Position numbers and translations under genes: made by a program. From Candidatus Curtissbacteria bacterium (lineage in GTDB: Bacteria; Patescibacteriota; Microgenomatia; Curtissbacterales; GWA2-41-24), in NCBI GenBank assembly GCA_030688205.1, contig JAUYIQ010000097.1, positions 1-14,292 on the forward strand: DNA of 14,292 bases, given 5' to 3'. The notes beneath the pieces were generated by a model. That model saw nothing but the letters and a program-made list of their open reading frames with translations. It had not been told where the DNA came from and made no database searches. Below are positions 6,863-12,469 of the stretch, in pieces. Each line of letters opens with the position of its first letter. Within the stretch, counting starts at the first letter, position 1.

Positions 6863-7119
6863 TGCGCTTTACGTATACTGATTCCTTTAAGCGTTCTTAC
6901 AAAAAATTACCAAAATTTGTACAAAAGAAAACTGATCGAATCTTGCTTCAGCTCGTGGTTGATTTACGACATCCATCAATTAGAGCTAAAAAAATACAAG
7001 GCGTGCATGATGTTTGGGAAGGTAGAGTTGATAAGTTCCATCGATTTACTTTCGAGATCAGCGATGATGAGATAATCCTGAGGAGTATAGGCGTTCATGA
7101 TATTACTAAAAGGAGATGA
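6862..7119 (+). CDS. RelE/ParE/YafQ-superfamily toxin
   Basis: An 85-residue toxin-like protein. The pattern fits the RelE/ParE fold: MRFTYTDSFKRSYKKLP at the start, a helical pair with DLRHPSIRAKKIQG, then the strand core VWEGRVDKFHRFTFEI and ILRSIGVHDI. Arg54, His60 and His78 are candidates for the mRNA-contacting or catalytic residues. RelE-type members cleave mRNA on the ribosome; ParE-type members act on gyrase, and I cannot decide which applies. Its stop (TGA at 7117-7119) lies inside the duplicated ATPase tail (7112-7199), and the last two residues (RR) are encoded at or beside that junction. The native C-terminus may therefore have been altered by the rearrangement. Confidence 0.85.
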   Translation: MRFTYTDSFKRSYKKLPKFVQKKTDRILLQLVVDLRHPSIRAKKIQGVHDVWEGRVDKFHRFTFEISDDEIILRSIGVHDITKRR

Positions 7120-7199
7120 TCAAGCAGTTATCAAGGCTGCGCTACGGACGAGATGTGAATGTTGTAGATGCGGAGATAGTGCATAGGGCAAGGCTTTAG
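7112..7199 (+). pseudogene. Displaced 3'-end fragment of the TraG/VirD4-like ATPase gene
   Basis: This segment encodes the last 27 residues of the ATPase (MIKQLSRLRYG to VHRARL) plus a stop. It is identical to 4914-4997 in protein, but 14 codons and the stop differ synonymously. It has no upstream part of the gene and begins inside the end of the toxin gene. An ATG at 7116 opens a 27-codon frame overlapping the toxin stop as ATGA, so translation is not excluded. The simplest reading is that this is the original native tail, cut off from its gene when the 4998-7111 block was inserted with a replacement tail. Confidence 0.85.
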
Positions 7200-7201
7200 C
7201 G

Positions 7202-7207
7202 TACTAT
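7202..7207 (+). promoter_or_regulatory. TACTAT -10 box before the ion channel gene
   Basis: TACTAT ends 7 nt before the GTG at 7215, predicting a leaderless mRNA. The 21 nt from the TAG stop (7197) to the GTG match 17 of 21 positions of the corresponding 21 nt at 5614-5634, without gaps. Confidence 0.5.
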
Positions 7208-7214
7208 TAATTTA

Positions 7215-7703
7215 GTGGGGTTTGTTTCCGGTTTTTCAAAAGTTGTAAAAGTAATCCGTACACATCTTTACGTGTATTTGGCAGGTTTTGTTGTCATTTC
7301 CGTAATAATTTCCTCATCTTTGATTTTAAAGTTTGAATCCGGTTATTCTGAATCACAAATAAAAACGGTAAATGATGCTATTTGGTGGTCTGCGGTTGGA
7401 GTTTCCACTATTGGTATAGGGAATATTGTTCCTGTTTCCGATTCCGGAAGATATTTGACCATATTTTTAATGGTTGTAGGAGTTATTGTTTTTAGCGTGA
7501 TTACCGCCAAAATTGCTTCCATTTTTACAGAGGAGGAAGTTCGTGAAGATTTGGATCATGATTTAAAAATAATTGAAGGGGATTTGCATAAAGTTGAGAA
7601 GGGTATTGAGGGAGAGTTGGCGGTAGAAGATAAAGTTGTTGAAGATAAGTTGGATAAGCTTGAGAAAGAAGTTGAAAATTTAGAGAATAAGAAACTAAAT
7701 TAG
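7215..7703 (+). CDS. Two-TM potassium-channel-like protein with altered selectivity filter
   Basis: A 162-residue pore protein of the Ion_trans_2 type. TM1 lies at residues ~18-38, a pore helix WWSAVGV at 57-63, the filter segment STIGIGNI at 64-71, and TM2 at ~79-105 (RYLTIFLMVVGVIVFSVITAK). Residues ~108-162 are highly charged with heptad-like spacing (IIEGDLHKVEKGIEGEL, DKLDKLEKEVENLENK) and probably form a cytoplasmic coiled coil that assembles the tetramer. Potassium channels normally carry T-V/I-G-Y/F-G-D; here Tyr is Ile and Asp is Asn. Selectivity may differ from a standard K+ channel. The GTG start is supported by a -10 box 7 nt upstream. There is no voltage sensor and no RCK domain. 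It probably directly followed the ATPase gene before the 2.1-kb insertion. Confidence 0.87.
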   Translation: MGFVSGFSKVVKVIRTHLYVYLAGFVVISVIISSSLILKFESGYSESQIKTVNDAIWWSAVGVSTIGIGNIVPVSDSGRYLTIFLMVVGVIVFSVITAKIASIFTEEEVREDLDHDLKIIEGDLHKVEKGIEGELAVEDKVVEDKLDKLEKEVENLENKKLN

Positions 7704-7709
7704 CGCGAA

Positions 7710-7850
7710 CTATTCGTTTTGCGGTGGTTCCGGAGTAACTTTACCCGTATTCCAATTTTCAAAACTGTTTTCAAAAGCGAGGATAGATTCTGCATGATCT
7801 GAGTCGATGTTTAATCCGTTGCTTGAAATACTTTCTAGGGAGAATTTGAC
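7710..7850 (-). pseudogene. Minus-strand gene relic (C-terminal fragment)
   Basis: On the minus strand a 46-codon open stretch ends at a TAG (7710-7712). Its translation looks like a natural protein C-terminus, including IDSDHAESILAFENSFENWN followed by TGKVTPEPPQNE. It has no start codon and is cut off upstream by an in-frame TGA (7851-7853). I recognise no family. It is best read as the remaining tail of a decayed or truncated gene. It could also be a chance open frame, since a plus-strand frame overlaps it. Confidence 0.35.
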
Positions 7851-7965
7851 TCATAAGGGTTACGGACATGGGACATGTGGTTTGTTGGTGAATGACACTC
7901 TTTTAAAAGAATCTATCATGATGGGAATTAAAGCAATTTCTGATCATTATTCACTTAAAATATAA
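7807..7965 (+). CDS. Short ORF or gene relic, 52 codons
   Basis: A 52-codon plus-strand frame from ATG to TAA. It includes the compact, protein-like segment THKGYGHGTCGLLVNDTLLK and ends IKAISDHYSLKI. There is no Shine-Dalgarno sequence or good -10 at the expected distance, and it overlaps a minus-strand relic at its 5' end. The tail composition suggests the 3' end of a lost gene rather than a working small protein. I do not recognise the family. The rest of the 286-nt gap from 7704 to 7989 holds only the tRNA promoter. Confidence 0.3.
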   Translation: MFNPLLEILSRENLTHKGYGHGTCGLLVNDTLLKESIMMGIKAISDHYSLKI

Positions 7966-7978
7966 AAATTGTTATACT
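7950..7978 (+). promoter_or_regulatory. tRNA promoter
   Basis: TTCACT (7950-7955) as -35, a 17-bp spacer and TATACT (7973-7978) as -10. A TG one base before the -10 makes it extended. The tRNA begins 12 nt after the -10, the expected distance for a short leader. Confidence 0.65.
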
Positions 7979-7989
7979 TTGGGGTGCTT

Positions 7990-8060
7990 GGACCCGTAGT
8001 TTAACGGCAAAACGGGGCTCTTATAAAGCCTTGTCGAAAGTTCGACTCTTTCCGGGTCCA
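7990..8060 (+). tRNA. tRNA with anticodon UAU (predicted tRNA-Ile reading AUA)
   Basis: A full cloverleaf is visible in 71 nt. The acceptor stem GGACCCG (7990-7996) pairs with CGGGTCC (8053-8059). The D-arm is GTTT/AAAC with loop AACGGCA. The anticodon stem GGGCT/AGCCT has the seven-base loop CTTATAA, giving anticodon TAT at 8022-8024. A four-base variable region TGTC follows, then the T-arm GAAAG/CTTTC with loop TTCGACT. The discriminator is A (8060) and CCA is not encoded. UAU reads the Ile codon AUA directly. Most bacteria instead use a CAU anticodon modified to lysidine, so this is a less common solution. The gene ends 4 nt before the convergent protease stop codon. Confidence 0.9.
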
Positions 8061-8064
8061 CAGT

Positions 8065-9630
8065 TCAAAGTTGATTTAAGCTCTTAGCAATTGCCGAGCT
8101 TTCGTAGCTCATTTTAACTACTTGATCCCAAAGGGTAAGATCGTCCTGTGTGGGGGCTTTACCTCCACTCAATCTCTGCGTGAGTGTTTCGCAAAAAGCT
8201 ATTTGCCTATTAAAAGAGTCAATAAGCCTGTCTAATTCCTCCTTAGGGCATTTGCCGCAATTCATCCAGGATTCTCTCACAACCCTAAGTTCAGAAAGAT
8301 ACTGGTTTATTTCGTTTAAATCTATGGAAGGGGTAACTTTCGGTGCTGGCACATTTGGCTCAGACGTATAGGCAGACGGGCTCTTTGGATAGTCGGCTGT
8401 GGCTTTTCCGTCCTTTATTAGTTGATCTACTACAGGAATCAGAAATTTAGATGAGAGGGCGTTTCCAAGGCCCTCTAGTGGTATGTCTTCGCCTGCCCAG
8501 ACCTCCTTTAGAGTGTTCATGCCTACAATGCCATACTTATTCACAAGTGGGCCCCCAGAGTTCCCAGGGTTAATAGGGGCGTCAGTTTGTATAAACTCAA
8601 TTCCTCCTTCAAACAGATTGGTTCTTGAATAAATCCCAGCTGTAACTGTTGAATCACCAAACGGTTGATTAGGCCAACCCGTAGTAAAAAGTTGCTCTGC
8701 CAGTGTTAGCTGTGAGGAATCGAACCAGCGACAAGGTGGAATGTTCACAGGCAACTTCAACACTGCAACATCAAATGTAGGCGAATAATTCCAAAGAGTT
8801 AAGTCTTTTTCGCCATCTATGAATGTGGATAACTTTTTAGCCCCTTCAATGACGTGCTTGTTGGTTACAAGGTATCCGTTCCTGATTGAGAAAGCACTGC
8901 CATGACCCCCGTCATCCCTAACGACAAGAACAGTGCACATCTTTGCGTCATTCAATCCAGTCTCTGGACAATTCGATCTGCCACAAACCTCGCTGGAACT
9001 GGAAATTGTATCTGAGGAGGATGGTGCTATTTGCCTAGAAGTGTCAACATAATCCATTAGCCCTATTACTCCAATTCCCATAACCAAGAAGGAGAGCAGA
9101 ATTGAAGCGGTTAATCGAAATCTCTTTTTGATAAATGCAAATACAGAAAATAATGCAATAAACAGGCCGAATATAAGTGCAGTTCTCCAAATGTTTAAAG
9201 CCCCTATGTTGGCTCTCTGCTCAAAACTTAAACCTGACGCATCTCTCATGAAAGGGAGGGATACTAAGCCAAAAATTACAGTTAAAAGGATTGCGAAAGA
9301 AAATCTGGATACGAAACGAGCTAAGGTTATCTTTTCTAAAGGGTTCTCAAACTTTGAATGCGTTTTTTCTCCGAGCTCAGAGGTTTTTTCTCTTTTGAAA
9401 ACTACTAAATGTAATAGTTCAGCACATAGGAGGATGAATGCAAGAATACCCAGCACTATATCCACTAAAAAAGCCCCAACAAATACATTTCCTAACGCTC
9501 CTTCAGTTTTGCTAAAATCCGTTACTCCAGCCTTGAGGTCAACAAGCCAGAGAATACCTATAAAAGTAATAATTGTTAATATCCAGCTGCCAAAAAAAAT
9601 GAATAATTTTTTATATCTTTTCACAGTCAT
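8065..9630 (-). CDS. Five-TM membrane protein with trypsin-like serine protease domain
   Basis: A 521-residue protein. Hydrophobic segments lie at residues ~9-31, ~50-79, ~105-128, ~148-168 and ~173-193. A Ser-rich linker with Cys216 and Cys221 follows, then a chymotrypsin-fold domain at ~228-405. The catalytic triad is complete: His259 in VTNKHVIEG, Asp287 in SPTFDVAVLKL, and Ser358 in INPGNSGGPLV. With five helices the protease domain lies on the opposite side of the membrane from the N-terminus. The HtrA-like fold is not followed by a PDZ domain; the C-terminal ~80 residues form a helical domain with Cys-x-x-Cys (NCGKCPKEE). The ATG at 9630 has TTTAAT 8 nt upstream. It diverges from the PIN-like gene across a 42-nt gap and converges on the tRNA. 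The substrate is unknown; envelope quality control or activation of a partner protein are possible roles. Confidence 0.92.
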   Translation of the reverse strand: MTVKRYKKLFIFFGSWILTIITFIGILWLVDLKAGVTDFSKTEGALGNVFVGAFLVDIVLGILAFILLCAELLHLVVFKREKTSELGEKTHSKFENPLEKITLARFVSRFSFAILLTVIFGLVSLPFMRDASGLSFEQRANIGALNIWRTALIFGLFIALFSVFAFIKKRFRLTASILLSFLVMGIGVIGLMDYVDTSRQIAPSSSDTISSSSEVCGRSNCPETGLNDAKMCTVLVVRDDGGHGSAFSIRNGYLVTNKHVIEGAKKLSTFIDGEKDLTLWNYSPTFDVAVLKLPVNIPPCRWFDSSQLTLAEQLFTTGWPNQPFGDSTVTAGIYSRTNLFEGGIEFIQTDAPINPGNSGGPLVNKYGIVGMNTLKEVWAGEDIPLEGLGNALSSKFLIPVVDQLIKDGKATADYPKSPSAYTSEPNVPAPKVTPSIDLNEINQYLSELRVVRESWMNCGKCPKEELDRLIDSFNRQIAFCETLTQRLSGGKAPTQDDLTLWDQVVKMSYESSAIAKSLNQL

Positions 9631-9652
9631 TTGATTAAATTAAAGCACTTTA

Positions 9653-9671
9653 TATAACCGCTTGCTATAAT
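9653..9671 (+). promoter_or_regulatory. Promoter for the PIN-like gene in a 42-nt divergent gap
   Basis: A perfect extended -10, TTGCTATAAT (TATAAT at 9666-9671), lies 1 nt before the ATG at 9673. This would start transcription near 9678, downstream of that ATG and 10 nt before the next in-frame ATG (9688). A second candidate, TATAAC (9653-9658), would give an 8-nt leader to 9673. The divergent protease promoter (TTTAAT on the minus strand) sits in the same gap, so the two genes could be co-regulated. Confidence 0.55.
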
Positions 9672-9672
9672 T

Positions 9673-10923
9673 ATGGCCAATTTAAGCATGGAAAAACGAG
9701 CTTATAAAACTATAACGATCGGTCCGGACACTTTCATAAACCCACCTTATATAAAATGTCCAAAATGTACAAAAATAGGCTTTGGAGTATCAACAATTTT
9801 TAATCGTGATGGCTACTCTCGAAAGTGTCGTTTCTGTTTACATCATAAATCATTCAAGCTCCCTCGATTAAATAAACGAGTAATTTACATTGATCAAATG
9901 GGGATAAGTGAGATGATGAAATCGCTTAATCCGAAAATTACACCGGAAAGAAAGGCTAAGGTTAAATCGATTTGGTTAGCGCTATTTAACAAACTCGATA
10001 AGTTAGTGAAATTAAACTTAATTATTTGTCCAGATTCTAACTCTCATTATCAAGAATCCCTACTATGGCAACCTTACTACAAGGCACTAAAAATGATGTA
10101 TGAACACTTATCAAATGGCATCTCTTTTTATGATGAAGATACAATAAAACGATTTCAAATCGATAAGAATTTCAAAGATTTCGCACAAATAAAAGACGAC
10201 AAGAAATTATCTGTTCACGATATTACTACTGACGATATAAATGCATGGTTAGGTAGGTTCCGTATATCCGTTGAGATGGGAAGTTTTGACAATGCTCTGG
10301 TAGATGATATTAAGAAGGAACGTGGTCAAATCCATCAGTTTTTAGCGTCAGTTTATAAGCGATGGCTACTAGAAAAAAATAAAACATTTAATGATTGGTA
10401 CAGGGAAGAAACCGATGCCTATTTGCCGACCCTTATGAAGGATTACTCATTTAGACTTATTTTGACAACGATGTTTCGTGATCTAGAAAATATAGGTATG
10501 TCTGAGGCTGAAAGTTCTGATCGAATCACTGACTATTTTAAATCAGGCAGGTTGATTACCACTCCTTATGTCATGATATCTGCTGGATTATTCGCCTCAC
10601 TCGCAAGAAAAGCTTCGTTAGGTAAAAAAACGCTTCCCACAAAGGGAATGGTGACTGATGTAAAAACTATAGCTTCATTAGCACCATACTGTGATGCAAT
10701 GTTAATCGATAATGAGTGTCGAGCAATGTTAACTGAGGAGCCGCTAAAAACGAAGTTGAAACTGGACACAGCATTTTTTTCTCAAAGCAATATAAATGAT
10801 TTTATAAAGTATCTTGATGGAATTGAAAAAGCAGCCAGTAAAAAACACTTAAAAACTATAGGAGAGGTATATGGCGATAATTGGGGTGAGCCATTTGTTG
10901 AAATGTATGATTATGAAGAATAA
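9673..10923 (+). CDS. Zinc-ribbon protein with PIN-like nuclease features
   Basis: A 416-residue protein of unnamed family. The N-terminus carries a four-Cys zinc ribbon: CPKC (Cys29, Cys32) and CRFC (Cys52, Cys55). It is followed by RVIYIDQMGISEM with Asp74, ICPDSNSHYQE with Asp121 and Glu128, a long helical middle, and GMVTDVKTIASLAPYCDAML with Asp329 and Asp341, then IDNECRAML with Asp346. Acidic residues after hydrophobic strands, including the PYcD..liD pattern near the C-terminus, are typical of PIN-like RNases. No fold search was possible. The annotated ATG (9673) is doubtful: the TATAAT box ends 1 nt before it, so Met6 (9688) may be the real start. It is AT-rich and divergent from the membrane protease gene. 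A regulated or defence-related nuclease is plausible but unproven. Confidence 0.72.
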   Translation: MANLSMEKRAYKTITIGPDTFINPPYIKCPKCTKIGFGVSTIFNRDGYSRKCRFCLHHKSFKLPRLNKRVIYIDQMGISEMMKSLNPKITPERKAKVKSIWLALFNKLDKLVKLNLIICPDSNSHYQESLLWQPYYKALKMMYEHLSNGISFYDEDTIKRFQIDKNFKDFAQIKDDKKLSVHDITTDDINAWLGRFRISVEMGSFDNALVDDIKKERGQIHQFLASVYKRWLLEKNKTFNDWYREETDAYLPTLMKDYSFRLILTTMFRDLENIGMSEAESSDRITDYFKSGRLITTPYVMISAGLFASLARKASLGKKTLPTKGMVTDVKTIASLAPYCDAMLIDNECRAMLTEEPLKTKLKLDTAFFSQSNINDFIKYLDGIEKAASKKHLKTIGEVYGDNWGEPFVEMYDYEE

Positions 10924-10930
10924 ATATGAT

Positions 10931-11125
10931 CTATATAGCTTTTTGCTGATACGCAGGGATTTGTAATTCAAACTTCCTAAAAAGATTGACCCAATTTTTA
11001 GCTTCACCTACAATGTCATTTAGTTCGAAGTAAGATAACTTAGGTTCACCCGTCCTTAATTTCCCCACACATTTTGGTACAAGTTTGATTTGTATTGCTT
11101 CCAGGTAAGATTTAAAATTACCCCA
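10931..11125 (-). pseudogene. Minus-strand gene relic between the PIN-like gene and nadK
   Basis: The 201-nt gap is open on the minus strand from 11140 down to a TAG at 10931-10933. The translation is clearly protein-like: NAWGNFKSYLEAIQIKLVPK, later KLSYFELNDIVGEAKNWVNL and FRKFELQIPAYQQKAI. No ATG start is available, and the frame hits a TAA (11141-11143) inside nadK. It is therefore most likely the C-terminal remainder of a gene truncated when nadK or the accessory block was joined here. A short product from an internal GTG cannot be excluded. I recognise no family. Confidence 0.5.
11113..11118 (+). promoter_or_regulatory. -10 box of nadK, leaderless arrangement
   Basis: TAAAAT ends 6 nt before the nadK ATG (11125), so transcription would start at or within 1-2 nt of the start codon. 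No Shine-Dalgarno sequence is present. Confidence 0.55.
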
Positions 11126-11946
11126 TGCGTTTCGGACTCGTTATTTCTGAATCGGAAAAAGCTAAAAAGCTTTCGGGCAAAGTAAAAAAATTTTTAGAAA
11201 GTCAGGGCCATGTGGTTTTGGTTGAAAAACTTAAGGGCGCTGATGTTGTTTTGACTCTTGGAGGAGACGGAACTTTAATTCACTCCTTATGCAAATACAT
11301 CGAGCTTAATGTTCCTTTTTTTGGGATTAACGTTGGAACTTTGGGTTTTTTAACTGCGGAGGAGGAAGACGGTTGGGAAACAGCTGTCGTGAAGATTATA
11401 GCCGGGGATTTCATCGTTTCCGAAAGACTGACGCTGGAAGCTGAAATTGCTAACAGCAAACGGCATACAGCAATCAGCAGTAAGCAGTCAGCAGTAAGCT
11501 ATCGAGCTGTAAATGAGGTTGTAGTTAAAGGTATGTACAGAGTGGTTGATCTTGAGATTCTGGTGAATGGCCAAAAATTTATGGAAGTGTCCGGAGACGG
11601 ACTAATTGTTTCAACTCAAACGGGTTCGACGGCATACTCTCTTTCTGCCGGAGGGCCAATTGTAGACCCGGAACTCGACTGTTTTGTGATGACACCTGTA
11701 AATGCTCATGGATTGCCGGTTCCTTCAGTTGTTTTGTCGCCGGATGATGAAGTAGAGATTAAGGTTAAGGACGGTCATGATATTTCATTGATAATTGATG
11801 GTCAGGAACACACAAAAATTGAATCCGGTCAGAATGTAAAAGTAACAAAAGGGAGATACAGAGTAAGGCTTGGATACTTTGATAAACACCATTTTCTAAA
11901 AGCATTGAATGGAAAGTTCGGACTAGTTGGAAGGTTTGTTAAGTGA
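11125..11946 (+). CDS. nadK: NAD kinase
   Basis: A 273-residue ATP-NAD kinase, which phosphorylates NAD+ to NADP+ in the cytoplasm. All hallmark motifs are present: GGDGT (46-50) with catalytic Asp48, INVGTLGFLT, AVNEVVV with the conserved Asn130-Glu131, SGDGLIVSTQTGSTAYSLSA, and TPVNAH near the C-terminus. The length is close to the usual 270-300 residues. Residues ~113-126 (RHTAISSKQSAVSY), just before the NE motif, are encoded by a heptanucleotide repeat and look like a recent in-frame insertion in a surface loop. The ATG has TAAAAT 6 nt upstream and no Shine-Dalgarno. The stop overlaps the next gene's GTG (GTGA), so the two are translationally coupled. Confidence 0.95.
   Translation: MRFGLVISESEKAKKLSGKVKKFLESQGHVVLVEKLKGADVVLTLGGDGTLIHSLCKYIELNVPFFGINVGTLGFLTAEEEDGWETAVVKIIAGDFIVSERLTLEAEIANSKRHTAISSKQSAVSYRAVNEVVVKGMYRVVDLEILVNGQKFMEVSGDGLIVSTQTGSTAYSLSAGGPIVDPELDCFVMTPVNAHGLPVPSVVLSPDDEVEIKVKDGHDISLIIDGQEHTKIESGQNVKVTKGRYRVRLGYFDKHHFLKALNGKFGLVGRFVK
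11468..11502 (+). repeat. Heptanucleotide tandem repeat inside nadK
   Basis: Five consecutive 7-bp units: CAGCAAT, CAGCAGT, AAGCAGT, CAGCAGT, AAGCTAT. The period is not a multiple of three, yet the reading frame continues and encodes a Ser/Ala/Lys-rich loop. It resembles the short tandemly repeated heptamers known from cyanobacterial genomes. Two other period-7 tracts lie at 13241-13275 and 13294-13340. Confidence 0.8.
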
Positions 11947-12455
11947 CTGATGAAATAAAAAATGCTGAGTATCAGCAAGCGATTGCTCAGCTTGATGTAA
12001 AGACAGCGCAAGAGTTGCCCAAGACGTCTACGGTCGGCTATTTGCTTTGGAGCCTCGCAATACCCCCGATTACTACTTTTTGGGTAATGTATTCCGCTTG
12101 GAAAAAGGGAGTTTTGTACAAACTGATGCCAAACATGATAATAGTTTATTCTATTTTATTTGGTCTATGGAGCATGTTAATGTTTTCTGCGTCCGGGGCG
12201 TTTTCTTCTTATCTAAATCAACAAGTTGCAAGTGCGCCGGGGTTCGACAAAATAATGGCAATAATACTTACGGTAGGTGGAATTAGTAGCGGGATTTACT
12301 TTAGGGTGAAGGGTAAAAAAGAGGGGACGGTTTCTTTGATTTGGATAAGCTTGATGACTGTGATTTTACTCTTACAGGTTTATGCAGGTGTGCATCAACT
12401 TTCTTTTGTATCTGCTGTAGTTACCAAAGCACAGGATATAAATATTGGGATGTAG
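11943..12455 (+). CDS. Four-TM membrane protein, unknown function
   Basis: A 170-residue protein starting with a GTG that overlaps the nadK stop by 4 nt (GTGA). The first ~28 residues are soluble and helical (Glu, Gln, Lys, Ala). Hydrophobic segments follow at ~30-50 (VGYLLWSLAIPPITTFWVMY), ~62-85, ~103-120 and ~130-150. The connecting loops are short and basic, including AWKKG and RVKGKKEG. I recognise no family and see no catalytic motif. Overlap with nadK indicates a shared transcript, but membrane proteins of this kind are often unrelated in function to their upstream gene. Confidence 0.8.
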   Translation: MTDEIKNAEYQQAIAQLDVKTAQELPKTSTVGYLLWSLAIPPITTFWVMYSAWKKGVLYKLMPNMIIVYSILFGLWSMLMFSASGAFSSYLNQQVASAPGFDKIMAIILTVGGISSGIYFRVKGKKEGTVSLIWISLMTVILLLQVYAGVHQLSFVSAVVTKAQDINIGM

Positions 12456-12469
12456 ATTAGTTAGAGATA

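Noticed and set aside
4984..7119. Complete integrative element with its own recombinase
   Set aside because: The block contains a membrane protein, an RDD-pilin-like protein and a toxin-antitoxin pair only; no tyrosine or serine recombinase or transposase motif is visible.
7990..8060. tRNA 3' end as an attachment site for an island to the right
   Set aside because: I looked for a second copy of the T-arm/acceptor sequence (GTTCGACTCTTTCCGGGTCC) up to 11124 and found none, and there is no integrase gene in the window.
9128..9634. 168-codon plus-strand open frame
   Set aside because: It lies antisense to the membrane part of the protease gene, which has clear motifs; the frame has no promoter of its own and a composition expected from a mirrored coding strand.
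12047..12286. 79-codon plus-strand frame
   Set aside because: It overlaps the four-TM protein in another frame and lacks any start signal; the overlapping gene has clear membrane-protein character and is coupled to nadK.
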